A DNA stretch of 64,000 nucleotides from Saccharopolyspora rhizosphaerae (GCF_003931915.1 NZ_RSAA01000008.1:62001-126000); one strand, 5' to 3'; positions 27,506-37,812 are shown, numbered from the stretch's first letter. Translations and numbers: made by a program. Notes: a model not told the origin generated them from the sequence alone.

Positions 27506-29056
27506 TCAGATGGCCTTCTCCCGACCCTCCCAGTACGGGTCGCGCAGCTTGCGCTTGTAGAGCTTGCCGTTGGGGTCGCGCGGCAGTTCGTCGACGTAGT
27601 CGATGCTGCGCGGCACCTTGAACTTCGCCAGCCGTTCCCGCGCGTAGGCCAGCAGTTCCTCGGTGAGCGCGTCGCCCGCCGAGGTACCGGCCGCCGGCTG
27701 GACGACCGCCTTGACCTCTTCGCCCCAGTCGTCGTGCGGCACGCCGAACACGGCCACGTCGGCGACCTTGTCGTGCACCGAGAGCGCGTTCTCGATCTCG
27801 GCCGGGTAGATGTTCACCCCGCCGGAGATGATCATGTCGTTGCGCCGGTCGCACAGGTAGAGGTAGCCGTCCTCGTCGAGGTAGCCGACGTCGCCGAGGG
27901 TGAACAGCTCGCCCACCCGCGCTTCACGGGTCTTCTTCTCGTCGTTGTGGTACTCGAAGGTCGAGCCACCCATCTGCATGTAGACAGTGCCGATCTCGCC
28001 CGCGGGCAGCTCCTCGCCGTCCTCGCCGAGCACCCGCACCACCGAACCCGGCCAGGGCTTGCCGACCGAACCGGGCTTGCGCAGCCACTCGTCGGCCATG
28101 ATGACCGTGCCTCCGCCCTCCGTGGCCGCGTAGTACTCCACGACGACCGGGCCCCACCAGTCGAGCATCGCGCGCTTGACCTCCTGCGGGCACGGAGCCG
28201 CGCCGTGGATCATGGTGCGCAGCGAGGAGACGTCGTACCGGGCGCGGGTTTCGTCCGGCAGCCCCAGCAGCCGGTGGAACTGGGTGGGGACCATGTGGCT
28301 GTGGGTGACGCGGTGCCGCTCGATCAGCCGCAACATCTCCTCGGCTCCCCAACGGTCCATGAGCACCGCGGTGTGCCCGAACTGGATGGAGATGCTGACG
28401 AAGTTGAGGACCGCCGTGTGGTAGAGCGGCGACCCGCACAGGTGCACGTGGTCGTCGAAGGGTTTCAACCCGAAGATCCCGAAGAACCACGCGTTGGCGG
28501 CCGGCACGTCGTCCGGGTCCGCGCCGGTCAACGGCCGGCGCACGCCCTTGGGACGACCGGTGGTCCCGGAGGTGTAGAGCATCGGCGAGCCGGTGGTGCG
28601 CACGTCCGGTCGCGCGGCGGGTTCGTCGGCGCCCAGGTTGGCCAGCGGCTGGAACCCCGGCACGTCACCGACGGCGAAGCGCGCCTGGCTCGGCAACCCG
28701 CTGCGCGCAGCGGCGTCGGAGGCGGCTTCGGCGAAGCGCTCGTGCGCGATGAAGGCCTTGGCGCCGCTGTCCTCGACGATGTAGGCGACCTCGGCTCCGA
28801 CCAGGTGCCAGTTCACGGTCACCACGTACAGGCCGCTCTGCACGGCTGCGAAGTAGGCGGCGAGCAGGTCGGCTCCGTTGGGCAGCATCAGCACGATGCT
28901 GTCGCCCGGTTCCAGTCCCATGCTCTGCAGACCGCGGCCGTACCGGTTGGCAGCGGCGGCGAGTTCGGCGTAGGTCACCGAACCGCCGTCCGGCGTGATG
29001 ACGGCCGTGCGGTCCGGCTGCTGGTCGGCGATGTTCCACAGTCCTATGTCGGCCAC
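27506..29056 (-). CDS. acyl-CoA synthetase, FadD family
   Basis: The 516-residue AMP-forming ligase has the P-loop YTSGTTGRPKGVRRP, YAATEGGG, the hinge region DRRNDMIISGGVNIYP and the lysine motif PRDPNGKLYKRK. It is not FadD19-like and shows MCS/benzoate-ligase style features. GTG at 29056 was chosen because AGGAG lies five bases upstream; a longer in-frame extension exists but lacks family resemblance. A full KstR box lies 46 bp upstream, so it should be part of sterol catabolism. Which acid it activates is not known. Confidence 0.88.
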   Translation of the reverse strand: MADIGLWNIADQQPDRTAVITPDGGSVTYAELAAAANRYGRGLQSMGLEPGDSIVLMLPNGADLLAAYFAAVQSGLYVVTVNWHLVGAEVAYIVEDSGAKAFIAHERFAEAASDAAARSGLPSQARFAVGDVPGFQPLANLGADEPAARPDVRTTGSPMLYTSGTTGRPKGVRRPLTGADPDDVPAANAWFFGIFGLKPFDDHVHLCGSPLYHTAVLNFVSISIQFGHTAVLMDRWGAEEMLRLIERHRVTHSHMVPTQFHRLLGLPDETRARYDVSSLRTMIHGAAPCPQEVKRAMLDWWGPVVVEYYAATEGGGTVIMADEWLRKPGSVGKPWPGSVVRVLGEDGEELPAGEIGTVYMQMGGSTFEYHNDEKKTREARVGELFTLGDVGYLDEDGYLYLCDRRNDMIISGGVNIYPAEIENALSVHDKVADVAVFGVPHDDWGEEVKAVVQPAAGTSAGDALTEELLAYARERLAKFKVPRSIDYVDELPRDPNGKLYKRKLRDPYWEGREKAI

Positions 29057-29101
29057 GGCGACTCCTGTCGACGGCGAGAGCTTTCCCCAGCCGAACAAAC
29101 C

Positions 29102-29115
29102 TAGAACGTGTTGCA
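29102..29115. promoter_or_regulatory. KstR box upstream of the FadD gene at 27.5 kb
   Basis: TAGAACGTGTTGCA fits the consensus fully and lies 46 bp before the GTG start. Confidence 0.85.
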
Positions 29116-29190
29116 GTTGTAGGGCAAGGTCGCGGACCGAACCGGCGGCGAGCAGTCCGGCCCGCGACCGAGCGGAAGGGAGAACAGATT

Positions 29191-30228
29191 TCAGTCGCGC
29201 ACCGCGTCGGCGACCGATCGGACGTGCTCGGCGTCCCGGCAGCCGACCAGCAGCACGTCGACGCCGGACTTCTCCCACACCGCGATCCGCTCCCGCACGT
29301 GGTCGCGGTCGCCGATGATGGCCACGTCGTCGACAGCCTCGTCCGGGACCGCCGCCACGGCCTCCTCGCGCCGACCTGCGGCGAAGAGCCGCTCGATGTC
29401 CGACACCGCCTCGTCGTAGCCCATCCGGCGGAAGAGCTCGGCGTGGAAGTTCATCCCCGGCGCGCCCATACCACCGATGTAGAGCGCCACGGACGGTTTG
29501 AGCTTCGCCCGCTCCGCCTCGGGGTCGTCGGTGATGACGACCTGACAGGTCGCCGCCACCTCGAACTCCTCGCGGGTGCGGCGCGCCCCCTCGCGGGCGA
29601 AACCCTCGGACAGCCACTCCTCGTACATCCCGCCGACCCGCGGCGAGTAGTACACCGCGATCCAGCCGTCGGCGATCTCAGCGGTCTGCGCCACGTTCTT
29701 CGGGCCCTCGGCACCCAGCCAGATCGGCAGGTCCGCGCGCAGCGGGTGGGTGATCGGCTTGAGCGGCTTGCCCAGGCCCAGCGAGCCCGGACCGTCGTAG
29801 GGCAGCCGGTGGTGCACGCCGTCGTTGCGGATCGGTGCTTCGCGCGCGAGCACCTGCCGCACGATCGAGACGTAATCCCTGGTCCTGGCCAGCGGTTTGG
29901 CGAAGGGTTGGCCGTACCAGCCCTCCACCACCTGCGGTCCGGACACGCCGAGGCCGAGGATCGCCCGCCCGCCGGAGAGGTGGTCGAGGGTCAGCGCGTG
30001 CATCGCGCACGAGGCCGGCGAGCGGGCCGACATCTGCGCGACGGAGGTCCCCAACCGCACGTTCTCGGTGTCCGAGCCCCACCACGCCAGCGGCGTGAAG
30101 GCGTCGGAACCCCACGACTCGGCGGCGAAGACCGCGTCGAGCCCGGCCCGATCGGCTTCGAGAACGAGTTCCTGCGCGTTCGGCGGCGGGGCCGCGCCCC
30201 AGTACCCCAGCTGCAGTCCTACTTTCAC
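29191..30228 (-). CDS. LLM-class F420-dependent oxidoreductase (Rv3520c-like)
   Basis: The 345-residue TIM-barrel protein matches Rv3520c closely: VGLQLGYWGAAPP, AESWGSDAFTPLAWWGS, TLDHLSGGRAILGLGVSGPQ and PIWLGAEGPKNVA. Enzymes of this group use coenzyme F420; the steroid-related substrate of Rv3520c is not established. It starts at GTG 30228 with GGAGG upstream. It is divergent from the DUF35-ltp4-ltp3 operon, as Rv3520c is from Rv3521-Rv3523 in M. tuberculosis, with a KstR-like box between them. Confidence 0.92.
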   Translation of the reverse strand: MKVGLQLGYWGAAPPPNAQELVLEADRAGLDAVFAAESWGSDAFTPLAWWGSDTENVRLGTSVAQMSARSPASCAMHALTLDHLSGGRAILGLGVSGPQVVEGWYGQPFAKPLARTRDYVSIVRQVLAREAPIRNDGVHHRLPYDGPGSLGLGKPLKPITHPLRADLPIWLGAEGPKNVAQTAEIADGWIAVYYSPRVGGMYEEWLSEGFAREGARRTREEFEVAATCQVVITDDPEAERAKLKPSVALYIGGMGAPGMNFHAELFRRMGYDEAVSDIERLFAAGRREEAVAAVPDEAVDDVAIIGDRDHVRERIAVWEKSGVDVLLVGCRDAEHVRSVADAVRD

Positions 30229-30296
30229 TTGTGAGCCTCCCTTTCCCGACCGCACGCGGACTTCGCCCATACTGCACCGGATGTTGCCGCGATGGC

Positions 30297-30310
30297 GAGA
30301 ACATGTTTCA
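30297..30310. promoter_or_regulatory. KstR box between the F420 enzyme and the DUF35-ltp operon
   Basis: GAGAACATGTTTCA lacks only the first T. It lies 69 bp from the F420-enzyme start and 10 bp before the GTG of the DUF35 gene, so it can serve both directions. Confidence 0.75.
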
Positions 30311-30319
30311 CTTCGCTGT

Positions 30320-31276
30320 GTGACTGGGATCTCCGAACCGCTCAGCGCCCCGCTCAACATCGGCTTCGACTACACCCGTTCGCTCGGGACCGTGCACAGC
30401 CGATTCGCCACCGCGCTGCGCGACGGCGGCATCGTCGGCGTGCGCGGCAGCGACGGCAGGGTGCACGTTCCTCCCCTCGAGTACGACCCGGACACCGCTG
30501 CGCCGTTGGACGACTTCGTCGAGGTCGGCACCCAGGGCACGGTGGTGAGCTGGACGTGGATGCCCGATCCGCTGCCCGGCCAGCCGCTCGACCGGCCCTT
30601 CGCCTGGGCGTTGGTACGCCTCGACGGCGCAGACACCCCGATGCTGCACGCCGTGGACGTGTCCGGACCGGAAGCTCTCTCCACCGGGATGCGGGTGCAG
30701 GTCCGCTGGGCCGCCGAGCGCGGCAACGGGATCCGCGACATCGCCTGCTTCGAGCCCGTCGGCCACGCGGACGTCCCGCAGCCCGTCGGCGGCGACCCGG
30801 TGACGATGGTGACCACGCCGGTGCGCCTGGAGTACACGCACTCCGCCTCACCCGAGGAGAGCCGCTACCTCGAAGGGCTCGCCGAAGGTCGGCTGCTGGG
30901 CCAGCGCTGCCCCGCCTGCTCGAAGGTCTACATCCCGCCGCGCGGCGCCTGCCCCACCGACGGCGTGCCCACGGTCGAGGAGGTGGAGCTGCCCGACACC
31001 GGGATCGTGACCACCTTCTGCATCGTCAACGTCCCGTTCCTGGGCCAGCGCATCAAGCCCCCGTACGTCGGCGCCTACGTCCTGCTCGACGGCGCCGACA
31101 TCGCGTTCCTGCACCTGGTGCTCGGCTGCGAGGCCTCCGAGGTGCGGATGGGCATGCGGGTCAAGGCGTCGTGGAAGCCGCGCGACCAGTGGGGCCACAC
31201 GCTGGAGAACATCGACCACTTCGAACCGACCGGGGAGCCGGACGCGCCGTTCGAAACCTACGCCCACCACCTGTGA
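30320..31276 (+). CDS. tandem DUF35 (OB-fold) protein, aldolase partner (Rv3521-like)
   Basis: The 318-residue protein holds two DUF35-type halves. The C-terminal half (about 168-318) has the zinc-ribbon cysteines in QRCPACSKVYIPPRGACPTDG and an OB-fold. The N-terminal half (about 10-155) has a similar OB-fold outline with VHVPPLEYDP but no ribbon cysteines. DUF35 proteins bind SCP2-thiolase-like aldolases, as in ChsH2-Ltp2. It precedes ltp4 and ltp3 by 10 bp and likely forms a complex with them. GTG 30320 has no ribosome site; the KstR box is 10 bp upstream, so a leaderless message is possible. Confidence 0.85.
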   Translation: MTGISEPLSAPLNIGFDYTRSLGTVHSRFATALRDGGIVGVRGSDGRVHVPPLEYDPDTAAPLDDFVEVGTQGTVVSWTWMPDPLPGQPLDRPFAWALVRLDGADTPMLHAVDVSGPEALSTGMRVQVRWAAERGNGIRDIACFEPVGHADVPQPVGGDPVTMVTTPVRLEYTHSASPEESRYLEGLAEGRLLGQRCPACSKVYIPPRGACPTDGVPTVEEVELPDTGIVTTFCIVNVPFLGQRIKPPYVGAYVLLDGADIAFLHLVLGCEASEVRMGMRVKASWKPRDQWGHTLENIDHFEPTGEPDAPFETYAHHL

Positions 31277-31286
31277 AGGAGCTGCC

Positions 31287-32342
31287 ATGACTGACGTCGC
31301 CGTCGTCGGCTTCGCACAGGCACCGAACGTGCGCGCCACCAACGGCACCACGAACGGTGTCGAGATGCTCGTCCCGATCTTCCAGGAGGTCTTCGCCCAG
31401 ACCGGGTTGACCAAGACCGACATCGGCTTCTGGTGCTCGGGCTCCTCGGACTACCTCGCCGGACGCGCCTTCTCGTTCATCGCCGCGGTCGACGCGATCG
31501 GCGCGTTCCCGCCGATCAACGAGTCGCACGTGGAGATGGACGCCGCGTGGGCGCTGTTCGAGGCCTGGGTGAAGATCCAGACCGGTGAGGTGGACACCGC
31601 GCTGGTCTACGGCTTCGGCAAGTCCTCGGCCGGCGACCTCCGCCGCACGCTGGCCCTGCAGCTGGACCCGTACTCGGTCGCGCCGCTGTGGCCGGACTCG
31701 GTGAGCATCGCCGGCCTGCAGGCACGGACGGGGCTCGACGCCGGGGACTACACCGAGAGCGACATGGCCGAGGTCGCGGTGCGGAACCGCGCTGCCGCCA
31801 AGGGAAACCCCAGCGCACAGGTCTCCGGGGCGTTCGACGCGCAGGAGCTGCTGGCCGAGCCCTACCTCGCCGATCCGCTGCGCGCTCACGACTGCGCACC
31901 GATCACCGACGGGGCTTCGGTGGTCGTGCTGGCCTCCGCCGAACGAGCGCGGGAGATCCGCGACAGGCCCGCCTACATCGGCGGCATCCAGCACCGCGTC
32001 GAGTCCGGCAGCCTCGGCGCCCGCGACCTGCGGCGATCCCGGTCCACCGAGGCCGCGGCCGGCGCGCTGGACCTCGACGGCGTCGAGGTCGCCGAGCTGC
32101 ACGCGCCGTTCACCCACCAGGAGCTCCTGCTGCGCCGGGCGCTCGGCCTCGGCGACGCGGTGTCGGTGAACCCCTCGGGCGGGGCGCTGTGCGGGAACCC
32201 GATGTTCGCGGCCGGGCTCTCGCGCATCGGCGAGGCGGCCACGCAGGTCTTCGACGGGCGCGCCGGCAAGGTGCTGGCGCACGCGACCAGCGGCCCCGCG
32301 CTGCAGCAGAACCTGGTGTGCGTGATGGAGGGACGAGCCTGA
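31287..32342 (+). CDS. ltp4: SCP2-thiolase-like protein Ltp4
   Basis: The 351-residue thiolase-fold protein resembles Rv3522 (Ltp4). It has IADGASVVV-like PITDGASVVVLAS and SVNPSGGALCGNPMFAAG. The normal nucleophilic Cys region reads ESHVEMDAAWAL, with no cysteine, which argues against thiolytic cleavage. In Rhodococcus, ltp3 and ltp4 encode aldol-lyases required for C24-branched sterol side chains, and this fits. Its stop and the ltp3 start share a base (TGATG). The DUF35 protein just upstream is the expected partner. Confidence 0.9.
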   Translation: MTDVAVVGFAQAPNVRATNGTTNGVEMLVPIFQEVFAQTGLTKTDIGFWCSGSSDYLAGRAFSFIAAVDAIGAFPPINESHVEMDAAWALFEAWVKIQTGEVDTALVYGFGKSSAGDLRRTLALQLDPYSVAPLWPDSVSIAGLQARTGLDAGDYTESDMAEVAVRNRAAAKGNPSAQVSGAFDAQELLAEPYLADPLRAHDCAPITDGASVVVLASAERAREIRDRPAYIGGIQHRVESGSLGARDLRRSRSTEAAAGALDLDGVEVAELHAPFTHQELLLRRALGLGDAVSVNPSGGALCGNPMFAAGLSRIGEAATQVFDGRAGKVLAHATSGPALQQNLVCVMEGRA

Positions 32343-33502
32343 TGGGCAAGCAGTTGGCGGCCGTGCTGGGAACCGGTCAGACCCACCACACCAGCAAGCG
32401 GCTGGACGTCTCGATGGCCGGGCTGTGCCGCGAGGCGATCGACCGCGCGATGGCCGACGCCGGGGTCGACTGGCCGGACATCGACGCCGTGGTCGTCGGC
32501 AAGGCACCCGACCTGTTCGAGGGCGTGATGATGCCCGAGCTGCACCTGGCCGACGCGCTGGGCGCCACCGGGAAACCGCTCCTGCGGGTGCACACCGCGG
32601 GTTCGGTGGGTGGCTCCACCGGCAACGTGGCCGCGAGCATGGTGCAGAGCGGCGTGCACCGGCGCGTGCTGGCGGTGGCCTTCGAGAAGCAGTCCGAGTC
32701 CAACGCGATGTGGGCGCTGTCGATCGTCCCGCCCTTCACCATGCCGGTGGGTGCCGGCGCGGGCGGCTACTTCGCGCCGCACGTGCGCTCCTACATCCGG
32801 CGCTCCGGCGCACCGACGCACACCGGCGCGGTGGTGGCGGCCAAGGACCGCCGCAACGGCGCTCGGAACCCCTACGCGCACGTGAAGCAGCCCGACATCA
32901 CGGTGGATTCGGTGATGTCCTCGCAGATGCTCTGGGACCCGATCCGCTACGACGAGACCTGCCCGTCCTCCGACGGCGCGTGCGCGGTGGTGATCGGCGA
33001 CGAGGCCAGCGCGAGCAGCCGCAAGGCGGCCTGGATCCACGCGACAGCGATGCGCACCGAGCCGACCACCTTCGCCGGTCGTGACCAGGTCAACCCGCAG
33101 GCCGGCAAGGACGCGGCCGCGGCGCTGTGGAAGCAGGCCGGGATCACCGACCCTCTGTCCGAAGTGGACTGCGCCGAGATCTACGTGCCGTTCTCCTGGT
33201 TCGAGCCGATGTGGCTGGAGAACCTCGGTTTCGCGCCCGAAGGCGAGGGCTGGAAGCTCACCGAAGCCGGCGAGACCGCGATCGGCGGTCGGCTGCCGGT
33301 CAACCCCTCCGGCGGCGTGCTCTCGTCGAACCCGATCGGCGCGAGCGGTTTGCTGCGCTTCGCCGAAGCCGCGCGGCAGGTCACCGGCGACTCCGGGGAC
33401 AACCAGGTCGACGGGGCCCGCGTCGCGCTCGGCCACGCCTACGGCGGTGGCTCGCAGTACTTCTCCACGTGGGTCGTCGGATCGGACAAACCGGGAGCCT
33501 AG
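32342..33502 (+). CDS. ltp3: SCP2-thiolase-like protein Ltp3
   Basis: The 386-residue thiolase-fold protein resembles Rv3523 (Ltp3). Features are VHTAGSVGGSTGNVAASMV where a thiolase would have its active Cys, CPSSDGACAVV, and PVNPSGGVLSSNPIGASG. The missing nucleophile supports an aldolase reaction. It is coupled to ltp4 by a one-base overlap. Together they should release the branched C24 unit of phytosterol side chains as a propionyl-CoA or ketone-type fragment. The F420-enzyme gene follows directly. Confidence 0.9.
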   Translation: MGKQLAAVLGTGQTHHTSKRLDVSMAGLCREAIDRAMADAGVDWPDIDAVVVGKAPDLFEGVMMPELHLADALGATGKPLLRVHTAGSVGGSTGNVAASMVQSGVHRRVLAVAFEKQSESNAMWALSIVPPFTMPVGAGAGGYFAPHVRSYIRRSGAPTHTGAVVAAKDRRNGARNPYAHVKQPDITVDSVMSSQMLWDPIRYDETCPSSDGACAVVIGDEASASSRKAAWIHATAMRTEPTTFAGRDQVNPQAGKDAAAALWKQAGITDPLSEVDCAEIYVPFSWFEPMWLENLGFAPEGEGWKLTEAGETAIGGRLPVNPSGGVLSSNPIGASGLLRFAEAARQVTGDSGDNQVDGARVALGHAYGGGSQYFSTWVVGSDKPGA

Positions 33503-34372
33503 ATGAAGTTCACGATGTCGGTGGCGATGACGCCGCTGGACCAGCTCACCGAGCTCGCCCGCACCGCCGAGGAGTGCGGCTTCACCTCGATCGCGCTGCC
33601 GGACTCGCTGTTCTACTCCGAGCACGTCTCGGCGGAGTACCCCTACACGCCCGACGGGACGCGGATGTGGGACGCCGAGACCCCGTGGGTGGACCCGCTG
33701 ATCGCCGCCGCCGCGATGGGCGCGGTGACCACGCGGCTGCGGTTCTACACCTCGGTGCTCAAGCTGGGCCCGCGCAACCCGGTCCTGCTGGCCCGGCAAC
33801 TGGCCTCGGTCGCCTCGATGACCGGTGACCGCTTCGGGCTCGGGCTCGGCTTGGGCTGGGCACCGGAGGAGTTCGAGTGGTGCGGTGCGCCGTACGCCAA
33901 GCGCGGGGCCCGCGTCGACGAGATGATCGAGATCCTCCGCCTCGTCTTGGGCGGTGGCATGGTCGAGTACCACGGGAAGTTCTTCGACTTCGACAAGCTC
34001 CAGATCTCCCCCGCCCCCGCCAAGCCGGTGCCGTTCTACGTGGGCGGGCACACCGAGCCGGCGCTCAAGCGCGCCGCGCGGGTCGGTGACGGATGGGCCT
34101 CGGCGATGATGGGGATCGCGGAGCTGCGCGAGACCATCGACCGGCTGGGCGAGCTGCGCGCCTCCTACGACCGGGCCGACGAGCCGTTCGAGATCCAGGC
34201 GGTGTGCGTCGACCGGTTCGGCGTCGACGGCTACCGCGAGCAGGCCGAAGTGGGCGTCACCGATGCGATCGTGGTGCCGTGGGTCTTCGACGGCCACGGC
34301 TTCGACGCGCCCCTGGAGGCCAAGCTGGACTCGATCCGCAAGTTCGCCGCCGACGTCATCGAGAAGGTCTGA
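33503..34372 (+). CDS. LLM-class F420-dependent oxidoreductase
   Basis: The 289-residue protein starts at the base after the ltp3 stop, so it is in the DUF35-ltp operon. It has the luciferase-like barrel with IALPDSLFYSEHVSAEYPY, GDRFGLGLGLGWAPEEFEW and PFYVGGHTEPALKRAARVGDGW. It differs from the Rv3520c-like enzyme at 29.2 kb. Such enzymes commonly reduce or oxidise ketones or enones with F420. A role on a C24-branched side-chain intermediate is inferred from the operon only. Confidence 0.88.
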   Translation: MKFTMSVAMTPLDQLTELARTAEECGFTSIALPDSLFYSEHVSAEYPYTPDGTRMWDAETPWVDPLIAAAAMGAVTTRLRFYTSVLKLGPRNPVLLARQLASVASMTGDRFGLGLGLGWAPEEFEWCGAPYAKRGARVDEMIEILRLVLGGGMVEYHGKFFDFDKLQISPAPAKPVPFYVGGHTEPALKRAARVGDGWASAMMGIAELRETIDRLGELRASYDRADEPFEIQAVCVDRFGVDGYREQAEVGVTDAIVVPWVFDGHGFDAPLEAKLDSIRKFAADVIEKV

Positions 34373-34383
34373 GGAGGCCGCAG

Positions 34384-34815
34384 ATGAGCGGAGTGCACTG
34401 GAAGGCCACCCGCGACTCGCACCCCGCCCGCGACGCCGCCCTGGCGTCGATGGACGCGGTGTCCCGCGCGGCCAAGGACGAGTGGCTGTCGCTGTTCGCC
34501 GCGGACGCGGTCGTCGAGGACCCGGTGGGCCCCTCGGCCTTCGACCCCGACGGCAAGGGGCACCACGGCCGCGAGGCGATCTCGGCCTTCTGGGAGACCG
34601 CCATCGCGCAGGCCGAGCGCATCGAGTTCTCCATCGACGACTCCTTCGCCTGCGGCAACGAGGTCGCCAACGTCGGCACGATCACCACCCACCTGCCCGA
34701 CGGCTCGACGATGGACGCCGAAGGCGTGTTCTCCTACCGCGTCGACGACGAAGGCCGCATCAAGGCCCTCCGGGCCTTCTGGGAGTTCGACCGAGCAGTG
34801 GCCACGCTGCGCTGA
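34384..34815 (+). CDS. NTF2-like, SnoaL/ketosteroid-isomerase-fold protein
   Basis: The 143-residue protein shows the NTF2 outline: a long first helix, LFAADAVVEDPVGPSAFDPDGKGHHGREAI, and a sheet ending ALRAFWEFDRA. Asp in the ADAVVEDP strand is at the place used by ketosteroid isomerases. GAGGAGG precedes the ATG, 12 bp after the F420 enzyme. It is the last gene before a strong hairpin. It could isomerise a steroid double bond or only bind the ligand. Confidence 0.8.
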   Translation: MSGVHWKATRDSHPARDAALASMDAVSRAAKDEWLSLFAADAVVEDPVGPSAFDPDGKGHHGREAISAFWETAIAQAERIEFSIDDSFACGNEVANVGTITTHLPDGSTMDAEGVFSYRVDDEGRIKALRAFWEFDRAVATLR

Positions 34816-34827
34816 GCCCCCGCGATC

Positions 34828-34867
34828 GCACGACGGCGCCGCCCCGGACAGGGCGGCGCCGTCGTGC
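34828..34867 (+). terminator. hairpin terminator of the DUF35-ltp4-ltp3 operon
   Basis: GCACGACGGCGCCGCCC (34828-34844) pairs perfectly over 17 bp with 34851-34867 around a 6-base loop, 13 bp after the last stop. It is the strongest hairpin in the window. Confidence 0.9.
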
Positions 34868-34880
34868 GTTCGGGAGGCGG

Positions 34881-34985
34881 GTGTTCCGAGTGTGGGACTC
34901 AGCTCGCACCGCCGCGGGTTCTGAGGCGGTTCTCCTGCGAGGACGCGCCGACGTCGTGCACGAGTCGGCGCGTCCGGAGCGGGAG
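34881..34985 (+). repeat. dispersed intergenic repeat, copy 5 (partial)
   Basis: GAGTGTGGGACTCAGCTCGC, then CACCGCCGCGGGTTCTGAG, parallels the other copies; the distal part is more diverged. Confidence 0.65.
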
Positions 34986-35039
34986 GACCGCCTCAGGTTC
35001 CGCCACCCGCACCGCCTAAGACGATGCGTGCCATCCCCC

Positions 35040-36266
35040 TCAGCGGTACTGGACCTTGTACTCCTTGATCCCGTTGAGCCAGCCGGAGCGCAGCCGGCGG
35101 GGCTCTTCGAGCTGGCGGATGTCGGGCATGTGGTCGGCGATCGCGTTGAAGATCAGGTCGATCTCCAGCCGCGCCAGGCTCGCGCCCAGGCAGTAGTGCG
35201 CGCCCGTGCCACCGAAGCCGACGTGCGGGTTCGGGTCACGGGTGATGTCGAAGCGCTCGGGCCGGTCGAAGACCTCCGGGTCGAAGTTCGCCGAGCTGTA
35301 GAACATCCCGACCCGCTCGCCCTTCTTGATCTGCACGCCCGACAACTCGGTGTCGGCCAGCGCCGTGCGCTGGAAGGACACCACCGGGGTCGCCCAGCGG
35401 ACGATCTCGTCGGCGGTCGTCTCCGGCCGCTCCCGCTTGTAGAGCTCCCACTGGTCGGGGTGCTGCATGAACGCGTGCATGCCGTGGCTGATCGCGTTGC
35501 GCGTGGTCTCGTTGCCCGCCACCGCCAACAGGATCGTGAAGAAGCCGAACTCGTCGTCGCTGAGCGCGCTGCCGTCGACATCGGCCTCGACGAGCTTGGT
35601 GACGATGTCGTCCATCGGGCACTTGCGCTTCTGGTCGGCCACGCCCATGAAGTAGCCGAGCATCTCCGCCGCGGCGGTCTGCGGGTCGATGTCGTACTCG
35701 GGGTCGTCGTAGGCGACCATCTGGTTGGACCAGTCGAAGATCTCCTTGCGGTGCTCCTGCGGCACGCCCAGCAGCTCCGCGATGGCCTGCAGCGGCAGCT
35801 CGCAGGCGATGTCGGTGACGAAGTCACCGGTGCCCGACTCCACCGCGCCGGTCGCGATCGCCTCCGCCCGCTGGTGCAGCACGTCCTTGAGGCTGTTGAC
35901 CGCGCGCGGGGTGAACCCGCGGGCGACCAGGCGACGCACCTTGGTGTGCTCCGGCGGGTCGATGTTGAGCATGACGAACCGCTGCATCTCGATCTGCTCC
36001 CGCGTCATCTCCTCGTTGAAGCGGATGATCGCAGTGTTCTCGTAGGTGGAGAACACGTCGGTGCGGCGGGAGATCTCCTTGACGTCCTCGTGCCGGGTGA
36101 CGACCCAGTACCCCTCGTCGTCGAACCCCGACTTCCGGAACGGCTGCTTGTTCCACCAGATCGGCGCGGTGCGCCGGAGCTCCGCGAATTCCTCCAGCGG
36201 CACCCGCTCGGAGTAGAGGTCGGGGTCGGTGAAGTCGAAGCCCTCCGGAAGGCTCGGTGCTACCAC
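35040..36266 (-). CDS. cyp125: steroid C26-monooxygenase CYP125
   Basis: The 408-residue P450 follows M. tuberculosis CYP125A1 (Rv3545c), for example WWNKQPF, YSSANFDPEVFD and FGGTGAHYCLGASLARLE with the haem cysteine. The I-helix is AGNETTRN. CYP125 oxidises the terminal C26 methyl of cholesterol or cholestenone to the acid, the first side-chain step. GTG at 36266 has AGGAGG upstream; longer frames are open but unlike the family. It is divergent from fadA5, with two KstR boxes between. Confidence 0.95.
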   Translation of the reverse strand: MVAPSLPEGFDFTDPDLYSERVPLEEFAELRRTAPIWWNKQPFRKSGFDDEGYWVVTRHEDVKEISRRTDVFSTYENTAIIRFNEEMTREQIEMQRFVMLNIDPPEHTKVRRLVARGFTPRAVNSLKDVLHQRAEAIATGAVESGTGDFVTDIACELPLQAIAELLGVPQEHRKEIFDWSNQMVAYDDPEYDIDPQTAAAEMLGYFMGVADQKRKCPMDDIVTKLVEADVDGSALSDDEFGFFTILLAVAGNETTRNAISHGMHAFMQHPDQWELYKRERPETTADEIVRWATPVVSFQRTALADTELSGVQIKKGERVGMFYSSANFDPEVFDRPERFDITRDPNPHVGFGGTGAHYCLGASLARLEIDLIFNAIADHMPDIRQLEEPRRLRSGWLNGIKEYKVQYR

Positions 36267-36290
36267 GGCTACCTCCTGCGCTGCACGAAC

Positions 36291-36304
36291 TGAAACGAGT
36301 TCTA
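36291..36304. promoter_or_regulatory. KstR box upstream of cyp125
   Basis: TGAAACGAGTTCTA fits the consensus fully, 25 bp before the cyp125 start. Confidence 0.85.
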
Positions 36305-36412
36305 TGTGAAGCGAACCACAAGATTCGGGCTCGGTAAACCCTTTAACCGCACTTGAATCGTGCAAGCCAAGGGACAGATCGTTCCGCTGCGGAACCGACC
36401 GTGGCATAGAGG

Positions 36413-36426
36413 GATAACATGTTCTA
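36413..36426. promoter_or_regulatory. KstR box upstream of fadA5
   Basis: GATAACATGTTCTA lacks only the first T and lies 40 bp before the fadA5 start. It forms a divergent pair with the box at 36291. Confidence 0.8.
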
Positions 36427-36453
36427 GATTCGACTGGGTAGTGATCGCGGTGA

Positions 36454-37596
<1,143 letters not shown>

Positions 37597-37776
37597 CCCT
37601 GCTCGGAGGGTGCGCGCCAACGCGGCTTCCTCACCCCCCGCCGGCGCGCACCCCTCACTCCCCACTCGCGCACTCCCTCACTCCCGACACGCGAGCACCA
37701 GGCCCTCCCCGTCCCCCACCGAAGGCCTACGACCTGCCACAACACACCCGACCGCAGCGGCCGACGCACCCTCGCG

Positions 37777-37812
37777 CGAGGTTCGAGTCCAGAAGTCCGG
37801 ACTCGAACCTCG
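37777..37812. terminator. 14-bp hairpin in the fadA5-hsaB gap
   Basis: CGAGGTTCGAGTCC (37777-37790) pairs with 37799-37812. It is 180 bp after fadA5 and may instead be a REP-type palindrome. The rest of 37597-38110 has no gene; 37880-38020 is a degenerate run of GTCAGAGC/TGTCAGGG units. Confidence 0.55.
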
